Below are positions 36,004 through 43,524 of a stretch of DNA of 64,000 nucleotides, in pieces. The DNA is taken from NCBI GenBank assembly GCA_040753795.1, contig JBFMDX010000016.1, positions 1 to 64,000 of the forward strand, given 5' to 3'. The stretch comes from Thermodesulfobacteriota bacterium. GTDB lineage: Bacteria > Desulfobacterota > Desulfobacteria > Desulfobacterales > Desulfosudaceae. The notes beneath the pieces are model-generated. The model was given only the letters and a program-made list of their open reading frames with translations. It was not told the origin of the DNA and did no database searches. Each line of letters opens with the position of its first letter. The first letter of the stretch is position 1. A program made the translations under genes and the position numbers.

Positions 36004-36937
36004 GGCGTCTTTCTTCTCCGGCGATCATGGCCACAAAGGCGTCTTCCAGCCCAGCCGGTACCATTTCAGCCGACCGGATGGACAGGCCGTTTTCGGCGGC
36101 AGCGTGGCGCAGGGCTTTCATGTCCTGCGCGGCGTTTTCAAACAGGCTGACCTGGACCCGGTCGCCCAGGATGCGGACCTGCTCCGGGCTCAAGGCTTTC
36201 TTGAACCAGGCGGCCAGGGCCGTGATGTCCGTGCCGTCCACGGCAAAGACGGTGCCGGGAAAGCCGGCGGCGATGTCCCGGGCCCGGCCCGTGGTCAGCA
36301 CCCGGCCCTTGTGCATGAGGGCGACCCGACCGCAGCGTTCCGCCTCTTCCATGTAGGGCGTGGAAACCAGGATGGTGACCCCGTCCAATCGGAGCTTTTC
36401 CAGGATGTCCCAGAATTCCCGCCGGGAAACCGGGTCCACGCCGGTGGTCGGCTCGTCCAGCATCAGGACCCGGGGGGTATGGATCAGGGCGCAGGACAGG
36501 GCCAGTTTCTGCTTCATGCCGCCGGAAAGCTGGCCGGCGCGCCGCTTGACAAAAGGCGTCAGGCGGCTGAACTCCAGCAGTTGCCCGGTCCGCTGCTGCC
36601 GTTCGGCTTTGGGCACCCGGAACAGGTCGGCGAAAAAGCGCAGGTTCTCGGCCACCGTCAGGTCCGGGTAGAGGGAGAAGCGCTGGGGCATGTAGCCGAT
36701 GATGCTGCGGATTTTCTCCGGCTCACGATCCACGGGAATGTCAAGGACACGGCACTGTCCGGCGTCCGGGTCCAGGAGGGAACAGAGGATCCGGATCAGG
36801 GTGGTTTTCCCGGCGCCGTCCGGGCCGATCAGGCCGAACATCTCGGCCCGGTCGACCTCAAACCCGACCGAGGCCAGGGCCACCGTGGGCCCGTATTCCT
36901 TGCGCAGTCCGCTGATATGGATGGCGGGGTTGTTCAT
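35984..36937 (-). CDS. ABC efflux ATPase, first subunit (YbhF N-terminal half type)
   Basis: The 317-residue ATPase has Walker A GPDGAGKTTLIR, signature LSGGMKQKLALSCAL, Walker B VLMLDEPTTGVD, and STPYMEEA where the switch His is replaced by Pro-Tyr. A C-terminal DUF4162-like region (about 220-300) follows. Its partner has the switch His but a degenerate signature, so the pair seems to have complementary defects and one competent site. A heptad repeat lies upstream within the operon. Confidence 0.88.
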   Translation of the reverse strand: MNNPAIHISGLRKEYGPTVALASVGFEVDRAEMFGLIGPDGAGKTTLIRILCSLLDPDAGQCRVLDIPVDREPEKIRSIIGYMPQRFSLYPDLTVAENLRFFADLFRVPKAERQQRTGQLLEFSRLTPFVKRRAGQLSGGMKQKLALSCALIHTPRVLMLDEPTTGVDPVSRREFWDILEKLRLDGVTILVSTPYMEEAERCGRVALMHKGRVLTTGRARDIAAGFPGTVFAVDGTDITALAAWFKKALSPEQVRILGDRVQVSLFENAAQDMKALRHAAAENGLSIRSAEMVPAGLEDAFVAMIAGEERRHDNARL

Positions 36938-36969
36938 TTCTTGCGTTGTCCTTCAATTCAGCCGGCGCA

Positions 36970-37012
36970 TAGGGTTCAAGGATTCAAGGGGCCGAGGGGT
37001 CAAAGGTTTGTT
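36970..37012. repeat. Heptad repeat inside the efflux operon
   Basis: agggttcaaggattcaaggg followed by gccgaggggtcaaagg between the HlyD gene and the first ATPase gene. Nearly the same sequence as the left arm at 21582-21617. Confidence 0.7.
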
Positions 37013-37046
37013 ATGGAAACAGGCAATCGGGAGATGAATCATGTTA

Positions 37047-37949
37047 TCAGTTCCTCGCGACCAGATAGACTTCGGCCGGCATGCCGATTTTGAGTTCCGG
37101 CCTGTTTTCCTCCAGGGTCACCTTGACGGCATAAACCAGTTCCGACCGGGCCTTGCGGGTCTGCACGTTTTTGGGCGTGAACTCCGCCTCCGGCGATGTC
37201 CAGGTGATCCGGCCGGCCAGCGGGGTTCTCACGGCGTCCACCCGGACGGTCACGGCCTGGCCCAGGGGAAAAGCGCCCAGGTCGGTCTCCGCCAGGTATA
37301 TGTTCAACCAGAAATTTTTAAGGTCGGCGATTTTGTAAATCTTTTCCCCCGCCGTCACCACCTCTCCGGGCTCGACATATTTTTCCACCACCTCTCCGGC
37401 CAGTGGGGCCGTCACCGTGCCGTCGGCGATCTGCCGGTCCAGGACCGCCAGGGACGCCTCCAGCTGGGCCTGCCTGGCATCCAGCAGCGGGCCCTGGGAC
37501 TGGGCCGCGGCCAGCTGGTTCCGGTCCACGATCAGTTTGGTGGAGATATCGTCAAACTGCTGCCGGGTGGCCGAGCCTTTGGCGAACAGTTCTTTGGTTC
37601 TTTTATAACGGGTTTCGGTATTGGCGAAGTTTTCCCGGGCCTGGGCCACGGCCGCTTCGGCCGCGATCCGGCTGGCGGCCACCTCCTGAAGTCCGGCCGC
37701 CACCTGGGCCCGCTGCAGGGTCAGTTTTTCCACGTCGATCCGGGCCAGAAGGTCTCCGGCAACAACGGTCTGGCCCTCCTCACGGGTCATTTCCAGAACG
37801 GTCCCCGTGGCCAGGGAGCTGACGTTCACTTCCGTGGCCTCCAGCGTACCCGATCCGGCGAACCCCGGGGCCATTTTCTCTCCGCAGCCCAGGAGGCCGA
37901 ACAGCAGGAAGACGGTCACTCCCCATCCAGCGCGGTGCAATTTTTTCAT
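37047..37949 (-). CDS. ybhG: HlyD-family periplasmic adaptor (YbhG-like lipoprotein)
   Basis: The 300-residue protein has a lipoprotein-like signal (VTVFLLFGLLGC, Cys about 22), a biotinyl-lipoyl-like half (GTVLEMTREEGQTVVAGDLLARID), a coiled-coil hairpin (about 75-165), the second lipoyl half (GEVVEKYVEPGEVV) and a beta-barrel region ending GMPAEVYLV. It would link the inner-membrane ABC complex to TolC. ATG 37949 has AGGGAG seven bases upstream; the longer frame reads through a dispersed repeat and is not real. Confidence 0.9.
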   Translation of the reverse strand: MKKLHRAGWGVTVFLLFGLLGCGEKMAPGFAGSGTLEATEVNVSSLATGTVLEMTREEGQTVVAGDLLARIDVEKLTLQRAQVAAGLQEVAASRIAAEAAVAQARENFANTETRYKRTKELFAKGSATRQQFDDISTKLIVDRNQLAAAQSQGPLLDARQAQLEASLAVLDRQIADGTVTAPLAGEVVEKYVEPGEVVTAGEKIYKIADLKNFWLNIYLAETDLGAFPLGQAVTVRVDAVRTPLAGRITWTSPEAEFTPKNVQTRKARSELVYAVKVTLEENRPELKIGMPAEVYLVARN

Positions 37950-38010
37950 ATGATTATCTCCCTTATTCCGAATTTCTGTCGTTATTCCCGCGAACACCGG
38001 CTTGGTTTCT

Positions 38011-38118
38011 CCGTCATCCTCCGACTTGATCGGGGGATCCAGTATAAAATTGAACATATTCATCTTATGCTGGATCCCGGCTAACGTTCCGCTTCGCGTC
38101 ACGGGCCGGGATGACAAC
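38011..38118. repeat. Dispersed hairpin element inside the efflux operon
   Basis: ccgtcatcctccgacttgat and ggatccag pair with ctggatcccgg and gccgggatgac around the loop tataaaattgaacatattcatctt. It belongs to the same family as 16128-16215 and 42200-42275. It separates the TolC-like and HlyD genes and could affect message stability. Confidence 0.75.
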
Positions 38119-38159
38119 GACGCAGCCAGCACAGCGAGCGCTTTGATTTGGAATTGGTA

Positions 38160-39542
38160 TCACTCTATCCCCAACGCCCTCATATAGTCGGCCCACGCGA
38201 TTCTGACCCTGGCGCAGGTGATGGACAGGTCGATCTCCGCGGTCATCAGTTCCGTGTGAGCGTCCAGGTAGTCGCTTCCCGTGGCCGTACCGACCCGGTA
38301 ATTATCTTCCCGGGTTCGATAATTCTCCCGGGCGGCCAGAACCTTTTCCTCACCGATGATTCGCCGCCGGCAGGCTTCCTCATAGGTCAGCCGGGCATTG
38401 AGACGGTCCAGCGCGACCCGGCGGTCGATGGCCTCCCGGTCCTTTTCCAGACGGGTTTTTTTCGTCCGGGCGGCCTTCTGCTCATTGCCGCGCCGGCCCA
38501 TGTCAAACACGTTCCATGTCAGGTTGACGCCCGCCTGCCACCAGGTGTCCCAGTCCGGTTCGTTGCCCTTGAACCCCGGCCAGCCATAATGGGTCGATGC
38601 CGTCAGACCGACCCTGGGCAGGCGGGCGCCGCCGGCGATGGCCTCCTCGGCCGCGGCCATCTCCACCTGTTGCCGGGCGATCTTCTGTTCCTGCCGCTCC
38701 GGCGGCGCGGCCGTCAGGTCTTCGGGAACGGGCCAGGGCGGCGGATTTTTCCAGTCTACGGCAATGTCGACCGGAGTGTCCGGCGACAGCCCCATGATTT
38801 CGGCCAGAGCGGCCCGGGTCTTGGCAATGGCGTCTTCGGTCTGGATAATCTGCTGCTCTGTCTCCAGACGTCGGATTTCAATGGGGTAAAGGTCGTTTTT
38901 GATGATCATTCCCTGGGCCAGGAGGTTGCGGGCGTCCTGGAGATGGCTGTCGATCTGGTTTTTCGCGGCTTCGGCGATCTTTTTTGACTCCACGGCCATG
39001 GCCAGTTCGTAAAAGGCGGTGGTGACCCGCTTGCGGATATCGCTTTTTTGAAGCGCCGTCTGGCTGACCGCCGCCGACAGGGCCGCTTCGGACATTCTCA
39101 CGTTGTTTTTGATGCTGCCGCCGGCATAAAGCGGCTGCCACAGGGCCAGGGAAAGATCCCTGTTCTGCTCATCGCCGATTTCTATTGCCCGGCCGGGGAT
39201 GGTGATCGGCGGTTGACCCGGCGTCAGGGTGACGGTGACGTCATCCGGCCGGGTCTGATTGACCTGCGAGATATAGCCGGCGGAAGCGCTGACGCCCATT
39301 TCAGGAAAATAGCCGGCCTCGGCTTTTTTGAGACGGTAGGCGGTTTCTTCTTCTCCCTTTTCCGCCCGGACAATATCCGGATTCCCGGCCGCGGCCATAT
39401 CCAGGCATTGCTCCAGCGTCAGGGGGCTTTCGGCCGCCGCAAGGGGCGCGGCCATAAGAACGACAAAAAGGGCCGGGAGAACCCATCGCCATTTGGCGGG
39501 GTGGTGCCCGGCTTTCCTTTTGACGGGCTTTATCGTTTTCAT
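38160..39542 (-). CDS. tolC: TolC-family outer-membrane efflux protein
   Basis: The 460-residue protein has a signal peptide (cleavage about residue 37), then two related TolC halves: LTLEQCLDMAAAGNPDIVRAEKGEE and the second-half DYLDAHTELMTAEIDLSI with the long coiled-coil segments between. It would form the outer-membrane channel of the system. It starts within the TetR gene's last codons (ATGA overlap of four bases), so it is translationally coupled to its regulator. TolC is not part of the E. coli ybh operon; its presence here makes the system complete. Confidence 0.9.
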   Translation of the reverse strand: MKTIKPVKRKAGHHPAKWRWVLPALFVVLMAAPLAAAESPLTLEQCLDMAAAGNPDIVRAEKGEEETAYRLKKAEAGYFPEMGVSASAGYISQVNQTRPDDVTVTLTPGQPPITIPGRAIEIGDEQNRDLSLALWQPLYAGGSIKNNVRMSEAALSAAVSQTALQKSDIRKRVTTAFYELAMAVESKKIAEAAKNQIDSHLQDARNLLAQGMIIKNDLYPIEIRRLETEQQIIQTEDAIAKTRAALAEIMGLSPDTPVDIAVDWKNPPPWPVPEDLTAAPPERQEQKIARQQVEMAAAEEAIAGGARLPRVGLTASTHYGWPGFKGNEPDWDTWWQAGVNLTWNVFDMGRRGNEQKAARTKKTRLEKDREAIDRRVALDRLNARLTYEEACRRRIIGEEKVLAARENYRTREDNYRVGTATGSDYLDAHTELMTAEIDLSITCARVRIAWADYMRALGIE

Positions 39543-40168
39543 GTGGATTTCCTTTCCGGTTTGGCCAATCCGTACAGCACCAGGTCGGCGATGGCCTCTT
39601 TCCGCTTTTCCAGAAACCCGTCTTCGTCAACGGGTTTGCCCCAGATATGGTTGACCAGCGGCCTGGCCACAAAGTACATGAGGCACATGCCGATGACGCT
39701 GATGGCGGTCTGCCGGGGGTCCACCGGCCGGATCAGTCCGTCGGCCGCCGCCTTTTCAATAAACGGCGCGATCAGGTTCGGCGGCGATATGCCGATTTCG
39801 GAAGCAATCCGGTCGGCGATGGCCATCATGTGACTGCCGCCCCCGATGATTTCCGAAACCATCAGGCGCGGCAGGTCGGGATTGCCTTTGAGGATGTCCA
39901 TATAGACATTGATAAAGCCGCGCAGGGCCGCTTCCGGCGAATCGTATGTTCCGAAATGATGGGCCAGTTGCTTGAGAACGCTGGAGAAAAATCGGAACAG
40001 CACCTCTTCATACAGGTTTTCCTTGGAGCTGAAGTAGTAGTGCAGCAGGGCCTGGTTGACCCCGGCCTGTCTGGCGATCTGCTGCATGCGGGCGCCCTTG
40101 AACCCTTCCCTGGAAAAAACCGCCGTGGCTGCTTCCATTATTTTTTTGGGTGTTTCCGCTTCCGGCAT
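39539..40168 (-). CDS. TetR-family repressor (CecR-like)
   Basis: The 209-residue regulator has an N-terminal TetR helix-turn-helix (IMEAATAVFSREGFKGARMQQIARQAGVNQALLHYYF) and a C-terminal ligand-binding domain with VSEIIGGGSHM. The layout with downstream YbhGFSR-like genes resembles CecR (YbiH), which regulates ybhGFSR in E. coli. GGGAGGA precedes the ATG. A perfect 20-bp inverted repeat over its own promoter is the probable operator, so the whole operon is likely autorepressed until an unknown ligand binds. Confidence 0.9.
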   Translation of the reverse strand: MPEAETPKKIMEAATAVFSREGFKGARMQQIARQAGVNQALLHYYFSSKENLYEEVLFRFFSSVLKQLAHHFGTYDSPEAALRGFINVYMDILKGNPDLPRLMVSEIIGGGSHMMAIADRIASEIGISPPNLIAPFIEKAAADGLIRPVDPRQTAISVIGMCLMYFVARPLVNHIWGKPVDEDGFLEKRKEAIADLVLYGLAKPERKST

Positions 40169-40186
40169 TTATCCTCCCGGATAAAT

Positions 40187-40246
40187 TTAATCGTATAGTT
40201 TAATTAACTGAATAATTAAACTATACGATTAAGGCGTGGTTGTCAA
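40187..40246 (-). promoter_or_regulatory. Promoter and TetR operator of the efflux operon
   Basis: TTAATCGTATAGTTTAATTA (40187-40206) and its exact reverse complement (40213-40232) flank a 6-base spacer. On the minus strand TTGACA (40246-40241) precedes TATAGT (40225-40220) by 15 bases, so the right arm covers the -10 box. The 20-bp arms could accommodate two overlapping dimer sites. Confidence 0.75.
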
Positions 40247-40260
40247 GGGGTTTTTTAAAA

Positions 40261-40319
40261 AAGTTTTAAGTTTTAAGTGTTAAGTTTTAAGTATTAAGGT
40301 CCAGGGCTTAAGGTTAAAG
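40261..40319. repeat. Heptad array (TTAAGTT/TTAAGTN)n upstream of the efflux operon
   Basis: About five to six consecutive 7-base units (ttaagtt, ttaagtg, ttaagtt, ttaagta, ttaaggt) between the operon promoter and the CCA-type gene end, running into ccagggcttaaggttaaagg. Confidence 0.75.
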
Positions 40320-40322
40320 GGG

Positions 40323-41768
40323 TCAGGCGGAGGGATCGGTTGACGGTGACGTTATCATGGCTTGGGCCAGGGCCAGGGCTTCTTCCCGGTCGGACAATTC
40401 TCCCAGATCCTGTTTTTCTCTGAGATCATTAAGGATTTTACCAAGTTTCGGGCCGGGTTTCATGCCCAGGGAGATCAGGTCCGTCCCGGTGATCAGGTTT
40501 TGCCGCGCGAAGGCCGGTTTCAGGCTTTCCATATAGTTAATGACGGACTGCCGGGCCCAGGAGAAAAATCGATCCTTGGCCTCCTTGGTCAGTTTTTCAC
40601 CGGACTTGGCGGTCACGTCCGCCACGGACAGGACCATGACCAGCAGGGCGGTGTCCTTCATCTCTCTGAACCATTTGATAACGGTAGATTTTTTGACATC
40701 CGGTTGGGAGAGAATGACCGGCCGCATGTGTTGTCTGACCAGCGCATAAAGCAGGCTGCTCTGGGCGGAAGACAGGCGCAGACGATCGGCCACGCCAGTG
40801 GCCATGTCCGCTCCGAGTCGGGCGTGGCCGTGGAAAATCATCCGACCCTTGTCCGGATCGGGCTTTTTTACCAGGGGTTTGGCCGCGTCATGGAGTAAAG
40901 CGGACAGCTTGAGCAGGGGGGTGTGGGCATCCTGTTTCAGCATGTCCCGGACGGCTCCGCTGGCCGGGCCAAAGGCGCAGTCCGGATCGCGGATAATCTC
41001 TTCGCAGGCGGCCAGGGTTTCCAGGCTGTGACCCCAGACATCCAGATGATGATAGCCGTTCTGTTCGCATCCTTTGGCGGCGGTCAGTTCCGGCAGGATA
41101 ACGGCCAGAGCGCCGGTCTCATCCAGTGTCCGGATGTGGGGCAGGGCCCGGGGAGCCTCCAGAAGCTTGAGCAGTTCGGCGGCGATCCGTTCCGGGGCGA
41201 TCCTCGTCAGGCCCGCGGCGTTACGCTTCATGGCCGTCAGGGTTTCTGGCGCAATGGTGAAATCCAGCCCGGCCGCCAGACGGGCCGCCCGCAACACCCG
41301 CAACGGATCGTCGGACAGGGACTCGGCCGTGCACATGCGGATGATCCCGTGGCTGATATCCCGGCGTCCGTTTAAAAAGTCGATCAGTTCTCCGGTCCGG
41401 CCGCCGGGCGCGATCCGGAACGCCATGGCGTTGACGGTGAAATCCCGTAAGGTCAGGTCCGCTTCAATAGAGGGACCGCGCAGGTTGACCACATCAACGT
41501 AATTTCCCGGACGCCGGCTGTTCACCACGCGAAAGCAGGGCGCCTGTGGGTCTCTGGTAAACGGTACCACCGTGACCGGAGTGTCCTGACAGTCCGCCAG
41601 CAGGCGGGCAAACCCGGCCGCATCCCGGCAGGCCAGGTCCACGTCGCTCATGGGCCGCCCCATGAGGTGGTCACGCACGGCGCCGCCGACGGCATAAACC
41701 TCGGGCAGATCGTCGCTGACCGGGGCGAGCCACCGCTTGAGTAAGGCGTTCAGACCATCGGTTGTCAT
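40323..41768 (-). CDS. CCA-adding / poly(A) polymerase family nucleotidyltransferase with HD domain
   Basis: The 481-residue protein has the class II nucleotidyltransferase head VYAVGGAVRDHLMGRPMSDVDLA with the metal-binding Asp pair, RDFTVNAMAF, the RRRD-like CTAESLSDDPLRVLRAARLAA, and a C-terminal HD domain with LSALLHDAAKP. It most likely adds or repairs the tRNA CCA end, although a poly(A) polymerase role cannot be excluded by sequence alone. GAGGAGG precedes the ATG. It is followed downstream by a heptad array. Confidence 0.88.
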   Translation of the reverse strand: MTTDGLNALLKRWLAPVSDDLPEVYAVGGAVRDHLMGRPMSDVDLACRDAAGFARLLADCQDTPVTVVPFTRDPQAPCFRVVNSRRPGNYVDVVNLRGPSIEADLTLRDFTVNAMAFRIAPGGRTGELIDFLNGRRDISHGIIRMCTAESLSDDPLRVLRAARLAAGLDFTIAPETLTAMKRNAAGLTRIAPERIAAELLKLLEAPRALPHIRTLDETGALAVILPELTAAKGCEQNGYHHLDVWGHSLETLAACEEIIRDPDCAFGPASGAVRDMLKQDAHTPLLKLSALLHDAAKPLVKKPDPDKGRMIFHGHARLGADMATGVADRLRLSSAQSSLLYALVRQHMRPVILSQPDVKKSTVIKWFREMKDTALLVMVLSVADVTAKSGEKLTKEAKDRFFSWARQSVINYMESLKPAFARQNLITGTDLISLGMKPGPKLGKILNDLREKQDLGELSDREEALALAQAMITSPSTDPSA

Positions 41769-41786
41769 GGCCTCCTCATTAAATAA

Positions 41787-42146
41787 TCAGGCGCTGAACA
41801 ACCTGCTCCGGAACAGAAAGAAGACCGCGCCCAGAAGACAGCATCCCGCCCAGAGATAATCCATGGTAATCTTCTCTCTCATATAAAAAACGGAAAAAGG
41901 AACGAATATCACCAGGGTAATGACTTCCTGCATGATTTTCAACTGGGCCACGGGCATGACCGTATGGCCGATACGGTTGGCCGGCACCTGGAGCAGGTAC
42001 TCAAACAGGGCGATGCCCCAGCTCACCAGGGCGGCGATCACCCAGGGCTTGTGGGACAGGTGCCGCAGATGCCCGTACCAGGCAAAGGTCATGAACACAT
42101 TGCTGCAGCAGAGCAGCAGGATGGTAAACAGGATGCGATTGGTCAT
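41787..42146 (-). CDS. DUF486 / DMT-family small membrane protein
   Basis: The 119-residue protein has four transmembrane helices and the DUF486 pattern: CSNVFMTFAWYGHLRH, SWGIALFEYLLQVPANRIG and LKIMQEVITLVIFVPF followed by SVFYMREKI. The family is a small relative of drug/metabolite transporters with unknown substrate. It lies 18 bases upstream of the CCA-type gene in the same direction, so the two may share a message. Confidence 0.88.
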   Translation of the reverse strand: MTNRILFTILLLCCSNVFMTFAWYGHLRHLSHKPWVIAALVSWGIALFEYLLQVPANRIGHTVMPVAQLKIMQEVITLVIFVPFSVFYMREKITMDYLWAGCCLLGAVFFLFRSRLFSA

Positions 42147-42199
42147 TTTTCATGCAGTCATTAAAAGTTCAGGTGTTATGCCGGCTTGTTCTTCTCGGC

Positions 42200-42419
42200 G
42201 AAGGCCGGTGTCAAGTATAATATTGATATTATTCATCTTTCCTGGACCCCGGATCGGGGTCTAGGGTGACGAGGAATATTATCAATTTTTATTGTATAAC
42301 ACCTCAGAGTTTTATCCTCGTTTAAACCGGCGGCACGACGGCGGGGCCGCTGGATTCTGGTGTTCGCCCGAATGACGAGGAAAAGATGAAGTTTCATACA
42401 AGTATAAAATGGATATTAT
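42200..42419. repeat. Dispersed hairpin element and its partial second copy
   Basis: aaggccggtgtcaagtataa...ctggaccccggatcggggtctagggtgacg (42200-42275) belongs to the CCGG/GGTGACG hairpin family. A second, partial copy (42336-42419) carries gctggattctgg, gcccgaatgacg and the loop-like aagtataaaatggatattattcat, ending at the stop codon of the antitoxin gene. Confidence 0.7.
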
Positions 42420-42656
42420 TCATTTGTTTGTTCCGTAGAACATGGCGTTAATCGACTCGTCCTCTTCCATTATATTGTCCGGAACAGTGAATTTACCCGC
42501 CAACAATCCCAGCTTTCTTGCGTTTTCAGGTTTATGAACAACCAAATCCACCAGTGGCAGGTTGTTTTTGGCTATGACAACCTTTTCCCCGCGATAGACA
42601 AGCGCAACCAGTTTGGAAAAGTTTGTTTTTACTTCAGAGATGTTGACGATTTTCAT
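42420..42656 (-). CDS. Orphan Phd/YefM-type antitoxin
   Basis: The 78-residue protein starts MKIVNISEVKTNFSKLVALVYRGEKVVIAKN and continues NLPLVDLVVH, the Phd/YefM DNA-binding half common in partners of PIN-domain toxins, followed by FTVPDNIMEEDESINAMFYG, a toxin-binding tail. AGGAGG lies six bases before ATG 42656. No toxin gene follows: the downstream bases are a dispersed hairpin repeat, then a DUF486 gene. The toxin has probably been lost, or the antitoxin acts in trans. Confidence 0.8.
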   Translation of the reverse strand: MKIVNISEVKTNFSKLVALVYRGEKVVIAKNNLPLVDLVVHKPENARKLGLLAGKFTVPDNIMEEDESINAMFYGTNK

Positions 42657-42680
42657 ATGTGCCTCCTGGCGGTAAGCCAA

Positions 42681-43070
42681 GCATAAACAGGATGTCTAGA
42701 GTCAAGTATTCCTGAAAAGACCAATCCGGGTCAAGTAAAATAAGGCCCGGGGGATTTCTCCCTTGGGTCGGAATAAGAAGCGGTCAGTCCCGGTTCTTTC
42801 CGGTGTGGTCAAATGGCTATTAATATATTTTATAGTTCGGCCTAAAATAATTTAATGGTAGTATCGAAAAATACAATTTTTATATGGTTGTAAAAAACGG
42901 GAAGCTACCTTACTTCGTCACCTGAAAAAATAAATAGTCATTTTAAATAAAGTTGTTGTGGATTCCAGCGAACGACGGAATGATAATGAGCGGCCGGTTT
43001 TGTTTGGCGGCATGTTTCTTGTATAGATTCTACTCAAAAGGAGTAAGGACTAACCTTCGAGGAGACGATC
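42681..43070. other. Intergenic region upstream of the pilin operon
   Basis: There is no gene. The stretch 42815-42960 is AT-rich and unremarkable; gattccagcgaacgacggaatgataatgag (42961-42990) is a fragment of the dispersed repeats. The pilin operon promoter should lie in the last 80 bases. Confidence 0.4.
43008..43023 (+). promoter_or_regulatory. Possible sigma-54 promoter of the minor-pilin operon
   Basis: CGGCATGTTTCTTGTA resembles the -24/-12 consensus TGGCAC-N5-TTGCA with GG-to-TTG spacing as required but a T in place of the final C. Pilin genes are often sigma-54 dependent. The match is imperfect. Confidence 0.35.
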
Positions 43071-43523
43071 ATGCGGAATAAATCCGGTTTTTCCCTGATG
43101 GAACTGATGGTGGTAATCGCCATTATTGGCATCGTTTCGGCCCTGACCGTTCCCAACCTGATTACCTGGCGCAACAACGCCCAGTTGTCCCGGGGCGCCC
43201 GCCAGATCTATTCCGATCTCCAGGACGCCAGAAAGATCGCCATCAAAAACAACACCGTTATCACGGTTAATTTTGACGCTGGCTCCGAAAGTTACACCAT
43301 TTTGAGGGGAGGCTCCGTACTGGCCACCCGTAACATGCCGCCGGGGATCAACATTGAGGGTGCGGTTTTCACCGCTCTCGGCAATGTCGCCTCGTTTGAC
43401 AGTCTGGGTTTTGGCCGGGATTTTTTCAGCGCCGACAACAGCGGCGCGGTTACCATCAGCCGGAGCGGCGGCCGGACCGTCACCATTGACGTCAGTTCCG
43501 GCGGCAGCATAAGGATACTGTAA
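43071..43523 (+). CDS. Minor pilin, GspH/FimT family
   Basis: The 150-residue prepilin has a six-residue leader cut after Gly6 (KSG then FSLMELMVVIAIIGIVSAL, with Glu5 of the mature protein) and a GspH-type body (LSRGARQIYSDLQDARKIAIKNN). GspH/FimU/FimT pilins prime pilus assembly and connect the tip complex to the fibre. GAGGAG precedes the ATG. First gene of the operon, one base before the next start codon. Confidence 0.9.
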   Translation: MRNKSGFSLMELMVVIAIIGIVSALTVPNLITWRNNAQLSRGARQIYSDLQDARKIAIKNNTVITVNFDAGSESYTILRGGSVLATRNMPPGINIEGAVFTALGNVASFDSLGFGRDFFSADNSGAVTISRSGGRTVTIDVSSGGSIRIL

Positions 43524-43524
43524 A

